Assembly: GCA_947503035.1 (NCBI GenBank)
Contig: CANNCD010000001.1
Location: 1 to 64,000, forward strand
Reading direction: 5' to 3'
Source: an uncultured Halocynthiibacter sp.
Lineage (GTDB): Bacteria > Pseudomonadota > Alphaproteobacteria > Rhodobacterales > Rhodobacteraceae
DNA: 64,000 bases
This document shows, in pieces, positions 38,603 to 45,672 of the stretch. The position numbers and the translations under genes are program-made. A model generated the notes under the pieces. The model saw only the letters and a list, made by a program, of their open reading frames with translations, had not been told where the DNA came from and ran no database searches. The first letter of the stretch is position 1. The number at the start of each line of letters is the position of its first letter.

Positions 38603-38627
38603 GCTGCGGCGCGTCTTGCGCCGCAGC
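38603..38627 (+). terminator. Hairpin after the SDR gene
   Basis: A perfect 10-bp stem (GCTGCGGCGC / GCGCCGCAGC) with a 5-base loop and no T tract, between the SDR and the MFS gene. It is more likely an mRNA-stabilising element than a full terminator. Confidence 0.5.
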
Positions 38628-38653
38628 ACCCCATTCCAGTCCGAGACATTCTC

Positions 38654-39991
38654 ATGATCGCAACCCCCACCAGCCAAGAATTTGATATGGCTGACGCGCA
38701 GACGCGTATTGTGCGGGCGTCTTATCTGGGAATGATCCTCAAGGACATGATGGTCGGCGGCATGATGATCATGTTTGCGACACATGTTCTGGGCTATACC
38801 TCTGGCCAAACAAGCATTCTCACCGCCCTCGCGCCGCTTATCCTGCTGGCGCGTTATCCGTTTCTGGATGTTGTGAACCGGTTGCCGCGGTTCAATGTGA
38901 TGTTTTGGGGTCGGATGATCCAGATCGTCCTGATCTTGCTTCTGATCGTGATCCCACCGGAAATGTTGACCCTTTGGGTGCTGCTGCCGATTGCCTCTGC
39001 CTTTGTGATTTCCAACGAATTTCTTCTGAATGCGGTGTTCATTCCCGCTGTCAGCGAGGTGACAAACCCAGATGAGCGTGGCGCGTTCCTTGGTCGTTTG
39101 CGGTCCACCACCCAGACCTTTGGTCTGATCTACAATCTTGGGATTTTGTTTGTGGTTGGCGATATCCTTGAACATGGCGAACACCGTGTTCTGTTGTTGA
39201 TCGCTCTCGCTGGGCTTGCCAATGCTCTGTTCTGGCTTGCACCGCTTAAGGACACACCAGAACGCGAATTTCCCGCCCGATCTGGCCGCACGATCATGAA
39301 TGTCCTGCGTACATCCCCGTTGATGCGTCGCCCGCTTGCGGTGTCCCTGATCAAAAGCCTGTGGGAATGGCCCATTCTGATCATCTACCTCTTGAATGGC
39401 CTCAATATGCCCGCATATATTATGAGCCTGTTCATCGTCCTGCGCAGCTTCGGTGCCATTTCCGCGGTTCGATTTTGGGGTCGTCAGGCAGACCGGAAAG
39501 GGTTCCGCACGACGTTCATCTATAGCTTTGGATGGGCCTTGGCGCTCTATCCGATCTTGTTCTTTATTCCCGACTTTGCCCAGATCGCCGACAACAGCGT
39601 CGCGTTCTATGGCGGTGTCATCGCTGTCTCGGTCTTTGCCTTTTTCATGGGGGTTCTGACGGCCGGTCAAAACGTGGCGAACACGCTTTACTTTACCGCC
39701 CACCTCAAAGAGGGGCAGGGGTTCTATGCCCTTAACCTTTTGACGGCTTTGACGACTGTTTTTCTTTCGGCGCTGACGGCCCTTGGCGGTCTTGCGCTTG
39801 TAAAATTAGAGGGGGCAGGGCTGGTCACGGCTCAACCTCTTCTTGGGGGGCTGCTGTGGAGCGACACGTTCCGCATCCTCCTTATCGCGTTTTTGAGCAT
39901 CCTCCTTTTGATCGGCCTGTATTTGTCCGCTCAGATATCGCTCAAAACTCCTCAATCACCCGTTTCCCCCGCCGTTGGCGGGACTAACTAA
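38654..39991 (+). CDS. MFS transporter
   Basis: A 445-residue protein with about twelve predicted helices. The segment following helix 2 and the central loop (EREFPARSGRTIMN) fit the major facilitator fold, but I do not recognise a characterised subgroup. Starts at 38654 and 38687 are both possible; neither has a strong ribosome site. Codon use is more G+C-rich than the neighbours on either side, so it is probably expressed at a lower level. It may carry a monomeric uronate or DEH, by context only. Confidence 0.8.
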   Translation: MIATPTSQEFDMADAQTRIVRASYLGMILKDMMVGGMMIMFATHVLGYTSGQTSILTALAPLILLARYPFLDVVNRLPRFNVMFWGRMIQIVLILLLIVIPPEMLTLWVLLPIASAFVISNEFLLNAVFIPAVSEVTNPDERGAFLGRLRSTTQTFGLIYNLGILFVVGDILEHGEHRVLLLIALAGLANALFWLAPLKDTPEREFPARSGRTIMNVLRTSPLMRRPLAVSLIKSLWEWPILIIYLLNGLNMPAYIMSLFIVLRSFGAISAVRFWGRQADRKGFRTTFIYSFGWALALYPILFFIPDFAQIADNSVAFYGGVIAVSVFAFFMGVLTAGQNVANTLYFTAHLKEGQGFYALNLLTALTTVFLSALTALGGLALVKLEGAGLVTAQPLLGGLLWSDTFRILLIAFLSILLLIGLYLSAQISLKTPQSPVSPAVGGTN

Positions 39992-40002
39992 AGGAAATAC
40001 AC

Positions 40003-41508
40003 ATGCTTACTGGAAAACATCTTATCGCAGGTGAATGGGTCGACGGCCTATCCACGTTCGAAAACATGCCAACATTCGGCGATGCCGATACATTCTTTGT
40101 TGGTACACCTGAATTGGTGGCCAAAGCAGCAGAAGCCGCAGAAGAAGCCTTCTGGAGCTATGGTTACCTTCCACGCGAAAAACGTGCGGAATTCTTGAAC
40201 GCGATTGCCGACGAAATCGACGCGCGCGGTGACGACATCACATTGATGGGCACCAAAGAGACCGGTCTTCCAGAAGGCCGTCTTCAGGGCGAGCGTGGCC
40301 GTACTGTTGGTCAACTTCGTTTGTTCGCGACACACATCCTGTCTGGCGAATTCCTTGACCGTCGTTACGACGAAGCGCTTCCTGATCGCGCGCCACTTCC
40401 GCGTCCTGATCTTCGCATGATGCAACGTCCAATCGGCCCAGTGTCCGTATTCGGCGCGTCCAACTTCCCGCTCGCGTTCTCTACGGCTGGTGGTGATACG
40501 GCGGCTGCTCTTGCGGCGGGTTGCCCTGTGATCGTTAAGGGTCACTCTGCGCACCCAGGCACATCCGACATCGTAGCACAGGCGATCCTTGCCGCGATTA
40601 AATCTTGCGACATCCACCCTGGTGTGTTCTCGCAAATCCAAGGCGGCAACCGCGCCGTTGGTCAGGCCTGCGTTCAGCACCCATTGATCAAAGCCGTTGG
40701 TTTCACCGGTTCTCTTGGTGGTGGTCGTGCCTTGTTCGATCTTTGTGCATCCCGTCCAGAGCCGATCCCATTCTTTGGTGAGCTCGGTTCCGTAAACCCA
40801 ATGTTCATGCTTCCTGCTGCTGTTGCGGCACGTGGTGCGGATCTTGGTACGGCTTGGTCCGGCTCCCTGACCATGGGCGCAGGTCAGTTCTGTACAAACC
40901 CAGGTATCGCAGTTGTCCTTAAGGGCGCAGACGCCGATGCATTCGTTGAAGCGGCTGTCAAAGGTCTTGGCGAAGTTGCGGGTCAAACCATGCTGACCGA
41001 AGGTATCGCATCCGCGTATTACCAAGGTCGTGACCGTATTGCGGGCACAGCTGGCGTTCAGACTGTTCTGACCTCCACATGTGACACGCGTACCGCAACA
41101 CCTTACCTCTTCATGACCACAGCCAAAGAATGGCTCGCGAACGAAGAGCTGGGCGAAGAAGTATTCGGTCCATTGGGCATGGTTGTTGTTGCCGACACCG
41201 AAGAAGAGATGCTCACCATTGCCAAGTCCTTGGTTGGTCAGTTGACCTGTACCCTTCACATGGATGCGGGCGACACAGCACTGGCACAGCAGCTTATGCC
41301 AGTTCTTGAGCGCAAAGCGGGTCGTGTTCTTGCGAACGGCTTCCCAACCGGCGTTGAAGTGTCCGACACAATGGTACACGGCGGGCCATACCCTGCGTCT
41401 ACCAACTTTGGTGCGACCTCTGTGGGCACGTTGTCCATCCGTCGTTTCCTACGTCCTGTATGCTATCAGAACATTCCTTCTGATGTTCTACCGGCCGATA
41501 TTGCTTAG
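40003..41508 (+). CDS. 2,5-dioxovalerate (alpha-ketoglutarate semialdehyde) dehydrogenase-type aldehyde dehydrogenase
   Basis: A 501-residue NAD(P)-dependent aldehyde dehydrogenase. The catalytic Cys297 lies in GAGQFCTNPG, the general base Glu260 in FFGELGSVNP and Asn154 in FGASNFP. The TGKHLIAGEWV opening, the MMQRPIGPVSVFGASNFPLAFS segment and the C-terminal FPTGVEV and GPYPAST are typical of the group that oxidises alpha-ketoglutarate semialdehyde to 2-oxoglutarate in sugar-acid pathways. It would give the locus an entry point to the TCA cycle without KDG kinase. It ends with a terminator. Confidence 0.85.
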   Translation: MLTGKHLIAGEWVDGLSTFENMPTFGDADTFFVGTPELVAKAAEAAEEAFWSYGYLPREKRAEFLNAIADEIDARGDDITLMGTKETGLPEGRLQGERGRTVGQLRLFATHILSGEFLDRRYDEALPDRAPLPRPDLRMMQRPIGPVSVFGASNFPLAFSTAGGDTAAALAAGCPVIVKGHSAHPGTSDIVAQAILAAIKSCDIHPGVFSQIQGGNRAVGQACVQHPLIKAVGFTGSLGGGRALFDLCASRPEPIPFFGELGSVNPMFMLPAAVAARGADLGTAWSGSLTMGAGQFCTNPGIAVVLKGADADAFVEAAVKGLGEVAGQTMLTEGIASAYYQGRDRIAGTAGVQTVLTSTCDTRTATPYLFMTTAKEWLANEELGEEVFGPLGMVVVADTEEEMLTIAKSLVGQLTCTLHMDAGDTALAQQLMPVLERKAGRVLANGFPTGVEVSDTMVHGGPYPASTNFGATSVGTLSIRRFLRPVCYQNIPSDVLPADIA

Positions 41509-41530
41509 TTCGCTAAGACATCATGAGTGT

Positions 41531-41563
41531 AAGGCGTGCCAGAAAGTGGCGCGCCTTTTTTGT
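41531..41563 (+). terminator. Terminator after the aldehyde dehydrogenase gene
   Basis: A 10-bp stem (AAGGCGTGCC / GGCGCGCCTT, one G-U pair) with a 7-base loop followed by TTTTTTGTTTT, 22 bases past the stop codon. Confidence 0.88.
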
Positions 41564-41592
41564 TTTCGCGGTAAGGTTGAGTCGGAGAAAAC

Positions 41593-41631
41593 GAATCACT
41601 GATTCGGAATTTCGAATCATTTGACTGATTC
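41593..41631. promoter_or_regulatory. GAATCA/TGATTC inverted repeats before dctP
   Basis: GAATCACTGATTC (41593-41605) is a perfect 13-base palindrome. GAATCA at 41614 and TGATTC ending at 41631 make a second inverted pair with a 6-base centre. Two more GATTC half-sites follow near 41631-41645. Such clustering suggests an operator distinct from the ACAA element. No cognate regulator can be named. Confidence 0.5.
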
Positions 41632-41782
41632 GATTCTGATTCGTCGGGAATTTGAGGGGAAACATGTATGGTACAATGGAAAATTACCTCTATTCACCTG
41701 CGACAAATACAACCTTAAACAACTTAACTATCTGAATTTAAACGATATAACTGATATGTGAGTCGGGTAGAAATGTGTTGCG

Positions 41783-41800
41783 ATTACAAATTTTAACAAA
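41783..41800. promoter_or_regulatory. ACAA direct repeat before dctP
   Basis: ATTACAAATTTTAACAAA has ACAA at 41786 and 41796, exactly 10 bp apart, 57 bases before the dctP start codon. It matches the elements before kdgF and the ABC importer. Confidence 0.5.
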
Positions 41801-41842
41801 TAAGCTCAGCTCATCACTTAACTGAGTATTTGGGAGGATCTC

Positions 41843-42829
41843 ATGAAATTCACTTCAATGACTAAGATGGTTGGCGCTACTGTTGGCGTAGCTCTTCTAA
41901 TGGGTACAAGCGCGATGGCGAAAGACATCCGCGGTTGGAACATCCACGTAGAGGACTATCCTGTGTCTCACGGTATGGAAGCATTCGTTGCTGAGATCGC
42001 TGAGAAAACAGGTGGCGACATCACAGGTAAAGTATTCCACGGTGGTGTTCTTGGTAGCCAGCCTGACGCGATCGAGCAGCTACGTCTCGGCGCTCTAGAT
42101 TTTGGTGTATTCAGCCTCGGTCCGATGGGTCAAGCTGTTCCAGAAGCTAACGTTGTTTCCCTACCGTTCATCTTCAAATCCGTACCACAAATGTACGAAT
42201 TGATGGATGGCGCAGCAGGCGAAGCAATCGGCGCAGGCATGGAAGCCAAAGGTATCAAAGCCCTAGGTTACTACGACGCTGGCGCACGCTCTTTCTATAA
42301 CTCAATCAAGCCAGTAAACACACCGGCTGACGTTGAGGGCATGAAAGTTCGCGTTATGAACAACGACCTATTCGTTGGCATGATCGAATCTTTGGGCGGC
42401 AACGCGACACCAATGGCATTCGCAGAAGTATACCAGTCCATCAAAACTGGTGTTGTTGACGGTGCGGAAAACAACCCACCATCCTACGAATCCACAAACC
42501 ACTTCGAAGTTGCTGGTTTCTACTCCATGTCCGAGCACCTCATCATTCCTGAGTGTCTCTGCATGTCCCTAAAAACATGGGAAAGCTTCACACCAGAAGA
42601 GCAAGAGATCGTAGCGGCAGCAGCCAAAGCATCTACTGACCTTCAGCGTGAGCTATGGCAGGCACGTGAAGCAGCATCTATGGAAAAAGTTGTTGCTGGT
42701 GGCGTAGAAGTCAACACAATCGCAGACAAAGGCCCATTCCAAGCGGCGATGAAGCCAGTGTACGAACAGTACCTAGCGGCTAACCCTGAAATGGCTGACC
42801 TTGTAAACCTAATCAGCTCTGCTGACTAA
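41843..42829 (+). CDS. TRAP transporter solute-binding protein DctP
   Basis: A 328-residue periplasmic binding protein with a signal peptide ending at SAMAKD and a GGGAGG ribosome site. The DctP signature residues are present, with the carboxylate-binding Arg in GMKVRVMNN and the AEVYQSIKTGVVDGAENN segment. Codon use is strongly biased (frequent CTA, CCA, ACA, GTA), indicating high expression. The ligand is probably a sugar acid: family members bind uronates and keto acids, and the gene sits in an alginate locus. Confidence 0.93.
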   Translation: MKFTSMTKMVGATVGVALLMGTSAMAKDIRGWNIHVEDYPVSHGMEAFVAEIAEKTGGDITGKVFHGGVLGSQPDAIEQLRLGALDFGVFSLGPMGQAVPEANVVSLPFIFKSVPQMYELMDGAAGEAIGAGMEAKGIKALGYYDAGARSFYNSIKPVNTPADVEGMKVRVMNNDLFVGMIESLGGNATPMAFAEVYQSIKTGVVDGAENNPPSYESTNHFEVAGFYSMSEHLIIPECLCMSLKTWESFTPEEQEIVAAAAKASTDLQRELWQAREAASMEKVVAGGVEVNTIADKGPFQAAMKPVYEQYLAANPEMADLVNLISSAD

Positions 42830-42843
42830 TAACTACTCGTAGA

Positions 42844-42878
42844 GGGCCGCACTACGCTAAAAGTGCGGCCCTTTTTTT
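42844..42878 (+). terminator. Terminator-like hairpin between dctP and dctQ
   Basis: A perfect 10-bp stem (GGGCCGCACT / AGTGCGGCCC) with an 8-base loop, then seven T residues, 14 bases past the dctP stop. The membrane subunit genes follow at once, so it likely sets a high binding-protein to permease ratio. Confidence 0.85.
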
Positions 42879-42895
42879 ATTCTTTGGGGGCCCAG

Positions 42896-43426
42896 ATGAA
42901 CACTCAAAACCCTGCTGTTATGCGCGCGACACGAATTCTTGACGCGCTTAGCTCAGTTTGCATCCTACTGGCATCGATCTGTTTGGTCGTGCTTCTTATT
43001 ACATTCGGCTGGCTCGTATTCGGTCGCTATGTGTTGAACGTGACACCGACTTGGGTGGAGCAGCTTGCACTCGTTCTTGTGTGTTACATCACATTCCTGG
43101 GCGCCGCTTCTGGCATCCATCACAACACGCACCTTGGGGTGACGATGTTCCGTGATATGTCACCAAAGCCGCTACGCTATGGCCTTCACATTCTAGGCGA
43201 CGTCATCATCATGCTGCTCGGCGCTGCGATGTGCTGGTACAGCTTTGAACTCGCACAGTTCGGCTGGACGACACTCCTTCCGATGTTGGACGTTCCTGAA
43301 AGCGTACGCAGCTTTTCTTCCGTAATCTGTGGCGGGGCGATGTTCGTCTTTGCAGGCGCACGTCTCATTCTACAATTCTTTGAGCCGGGTCACGGCTACG
43401 ATCTACTTGAACAGGGGCAAAACTAA
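42896..43426 (+). CDS. TRAP transporter small permease DctQ
   Basis: A 176-residue protein with four helices, the small membrane subunit that scaffolds the TRAP complex. The ATG at 42896 follows GGGGGCCC; an in-frame extension to 42863 would run through the terminator hairpin and is rejected. NVTPTWVEQLALVLVCYITFLGAASG is a typical DctQ core. It overlaps dctM by 1 base. Confidence 0.9.
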   Translation: MNTQNPAVMRATRILDALSSVCILLASICLVVLLITFGWLVFGRYVLNVTPTWVEQLALVLVCYITFLGAASGIHHNTHLGVTMFRDMSPKPLRYGLHILGDVIIMLLGAAMCWYSFELAQFGWTTLLPMLDVPESVRSFSSVICGGAMFVFAGARLILQFFEPGHGYDLLEQGQN

Positions 43427-44706
43427 TGGGTTTGGCTATTCTTCTTGGGCTTTTTGGTGGCTGTGTCGTCATCGGTTTGCCCGTCGCTTTCGCCATGGGT
43501 GTGGCTGCATTCGCAGCGTTTTGGTACGAGGGCTTCCCACTTATGGTGACCTTCCAACGGTCGATTTCCGGTATCTCGGTTTTCTCGTTGCTCGCGATCC
43601 CATTCTTTGTCTTTGCAGGCGAATTGATGATGCACGGCGGTATCGCTATGCGTCTGGTGAAATTCGCATCGACGCTTGTTGGTCACATTCGTGGCGGCCT
43701 TGCGTCTGTTAATATCTTCTCGAGCATGTTGTTCGGCGGGATTTCTGGTTCGGCTATTGCGGATATCTCCGCGCTTGGTTCGATCTTGATCCCCGTGATG
43801 AAGGAACGTGGCTATCGGCCTGACTATGCGGTGAACGTGACGGTGACGTCCTCGATCGCTGGCATCGTTATTCCGCCAAGCCACAATATGATTATTTTCT
43901 CAGTTGCTGCCGGCGGTGGGATCTCCATCTCAAAGCTGTTCTTGGCTGGTGTTGTACCCGGAATTCTAATGTGTATCTGTTTGGCTATCGCGGCCTATGT
44001 GCTTGCGATCAAACATAATTACCCGTCTGAACCTTTCCCAGGACTTCGTGCGGTTGCGCAATCCGCGGTGCACGCTCTTCCAGGCCTCGTAACAGCGATC
44101 ATCATCGTCGGCGGCGTCCTTTCCGGTATCTTTACAGTGACTGAATCGGGCGCGTTTGGTGCAATCTATGCACTCCTTCTTACGGCATTTGTGTATCGTT
44201 CCCTTGATTGGAACGGCTTCAAAATCTCCGTAATCAACTCTGTAAAAACCACAGCGATGGTAATGATCTTGATCGGCTTCGCTAGCTCTTTCGCCTACCT
44301 TCTGGCTTTGTACCAAGTTCCAGATAAACTCAGCGAAGCGCTACTGGCCATCTCGACCAATAAAATCGCTGTGTTGTTGATGATCAACTTTATCCTACTG
44401 ATGCTGGGGATGATCATGGACATGGCTGCGTTGATCCTTATCTGTACGCCGATTTTCCTTCCTATCGCGCGTGATCTCGGAATGGACCCAACGCAGTTCG
44501 GCATCATGATGCTGGTGAACCTTGGCCTTGGCCTGTGTACACCTCCGGTTGGAACCTGCTTGTTCGTGGGTTGTGCGGTCGGCAAAATCCGAATCGAGGA
44601 AACTCTTAAAACGATTTGGCCGTTCTATATCGCGATCTTCGGTGCTTTGATGCTGATTACTTATGTACCAGCGGTATCTTTGTTCCTTCCATCCTTGTTT
44701 AATTAA
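43426..44706 (+). CDS. TRAP transporter large permease DctM
   Basis: A 426-residue membrane protein with about twelve helices, forming the sodium-driven transport channel. GVAAFAAFWYEGFPL, the AGELMMHGGIAMRLV loop, GGISGSAIADISALG and IPPSHNMIIFSVAAGGGIS are standard DctM motifs, as is GLGLCTPPVGTCLF near the C-terminus. The start overlaps the dctQ stop (TAATG). Confidence 0.94.
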   Translation: MGLAILLGLFGGCVVIGLPVAFAMGVAAFAAFWYEGFPLMVTFQRSISGISVFSLLAIPFFVFAGELMMHGGIAMRLVKFASTLVGHIRGGLASVNIFSSMLFGGISGSAIADISALGSILIPVMKERGYRPDYAVNVTVTSSIAGIVIPPSHNMIIFSVAAGGGISISKLFLAGVVPGILMCICLAIAAYVLAIKHNYPSEPFPGLRAVAQSAVHALPGLVTAIIIVGGVLSGIFTVTESGAFGAIYALLLTAFVYRSLDWNGFKISVINSVKTTAMVMILIGFASSFAYLLALYQVPDKLSEALLAISTNKIAVLLMINFILLMLGMIMDMAALILICTPIFLPIARDLGMDPTQFGIMMLVNLGLGLCTPPVGTCLFVGCAVGKIRIEETLKTIWPFYIAIFGALMLITYVPAVSLFLPSLFN

Positions 44707-44728
44707 GTAACGATAATTCAACAGGTTA

Positions 44729-44756
44729 GGGCCGTCCCATTCGGGGCGGCCCTTTT
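44729..44756 (+). terminator. Terminator after dctM
   Basis: A 10-bp stem (GGGCCGTCCC / GGGGCGGCCC, one G-U pair) with a 4-base loop followed by TTTT, 22 bases past the dctM stop. Confidence 0.85.
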
Positions 44757-44763
44757 CTTATTT

Positions 44764-44802
44764 TTACAAATTAGATGACTAATATTTACAAATGTTACAA
44801 AT
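44764..44802. promoter_or_regulatory. ACAA repeats before the secreted CBM-like gene
   Basis: ACAA occurs at 44766, 44788 and 44797. The last pair is 9 bp apart in TTTACAAATGTTACAAATT; the first to second is 22 bp, about two helical turns. It lies 45-80 bases before the start codon of the next gene. Confidence 0.5.
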
Positions 44803-44844
44803 TGGATAATGTTTTGGGCACGACTAGTATTCTGGGAGGAAAAT

Positions 44845-45270
44845 ATGAAGTCTATGTTCACAACAGCAGCGATCGTTGCTGCGCTTGCTGTGGCACCTGT
44901 TGCCGCGAAAACAATCAAAAATCCTGGCTTTGAATCGAAATGGACCGGTTGGACCGACACCGACCCGTCCGCGATTTCTGGCGAAGCCAACTCTGGCTCT
45001 AAGGCTGCCAAGATCGATAACGTTGGAGGGCGTTTCGAGCAGGTGGTCGCGATCAAGGACGGTTCTTACAAGCTGACCGCATATGTCAAAGGCGTCGGCG
45101 TCATTGGCGTTAAAGTGGGCGGCGAAACGTTTAGCAAATCCCATTCCGGCAACCACAAAAAATGGGTCAAGGTAACAGTTCCATTCACAGTGGCTGGCCA
45201 AGGTTCTGTGACTGTGTTCGGTGCCGATAACGGTGGCAAAGGCCGTTTTGACGACTTCTCTATCAAGTAA
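44845..45270 (+). CDS. Secreted stand-alone carbohydrate-binding-module-like protein
   Basis: A 141-residue protein with a signal peptide (ending APVAAKT) and a single predicted beta-sandwich domain. IKNPGFESKWTGWTDTDP, ANSGSKAAKI and the closing GRFDDFSIK follow the pattern of CBM4/9/16-like domains, some of which are appended to alginate lyases. No catalytic domain is attached. GGGAGGA lies 6 bases before the ATG at 44845, deciding the start. It has its own promoter region with the locus-wide ACAA element. A role in holding alginate oligomers in the periplasm or at the surface is inferred. Confidence 0.7.
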   Translation: MKSMFTTAAIVAALAVAPVAAKTIKNPGFESKWTGWTDTDPSAISGEANSGSKAAKIDNVGGRFEQVVAIKDGSYKLTAYVKGVGVIGVKVGGETFSKSHSGNHKKWVKVTVPFTVAGQGSVTVFGADNGGKGRFDDFSIK

Positions 45271-45672
45271 TCAATAGACTGCCGCATGCGTTTTGCGCGT
45301 GCATAAACATTGAGCGGGGCGTCGATCGTCCCGCTCGTCACTCTGACCTGAAATGGTCCATGGTGGGGTAGACCGTACGAGTATCCAAGGCTCAGATCGG
45401 TATTAGGTGTTAAGTTCAGCGTCCAGAATTCGCGGGTTAATATCCATTGTTTTCGACACTGTCCAAGACACCTGCCTGCCCCCAGTTCGCTCGTGACTTT
45501 GGCTTTTGGTTGCTCTCGTTAGCCCATTCCACCAATCACAGTGTAACGCCAAGAAGCCCCATGATCGGGGCTTCTTGTGTTTGATATATATGCCAAAAAT
45601 CAGCGTTCACGCCTTGAGGAACTTCACTGGATTTCGTACGGTTTTGTCGAAGTTTTTTGTACTGGATATGAC
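45271..45672. other. Intergenic region with hairpins, no gene recognised
   Basis: These 402 bases hold a GAGCGGG/CCCGCTC inverted repeat (45312-45336, no T tract), likely ending the CBM-like gene, and a stronger hairpin at 45551. No tRNA, transposase remnant or protein was recognised on either strand. Composition moves from the A+T-richer locus to the more G+C-rich downstream gene, so it may mark the edge of the accessory block. Confidence 0.45.
45551..45576 (+). terminator. Strong hairpin before the hydratase gene
   Basis: A perfect 10-bp stem (AAGAAGCCCC / GGGGCTTCTT) with a 6-base loop, then GTGTTT. It has terminator form, but no transcribed gene on the plus strand lies nearby except the CBM-like gene 280 bases upstream; an unseen small RNA is possible. 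Confidence 0.55.

Larger units (their letters stand above)
41509..41842. other. Regulatory region before the TRAP transporter
   Basis: No gene is seen in these 334 bases. They hold the terminator of the aldehyde dehydrogenase gene, a cluster of GAATCA inverted repeats, an A+T-rich stretch (41650-41760), one spaced ACAA pair and the ribosome site GGGAGG (41832-41837) of dctP. Confidence 0.7.

Noticed and set aside
40048-41379. A 443-codon open frame antisense to the aldehyde dehydrogenase gene
   Set aside because: The translation is rich in Cys, Arg and His with no fold or family pattern. The sense gene has intact catalytic residues, so the antisense frame is a compositional shadow.
42863-42895. 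Longer N-terminus for DctQ
   Set aside because: The extension would translate through the terminator hairpin and T tract; the ATG at 42896 has a good ribosome site and gives the usual N-terminus.
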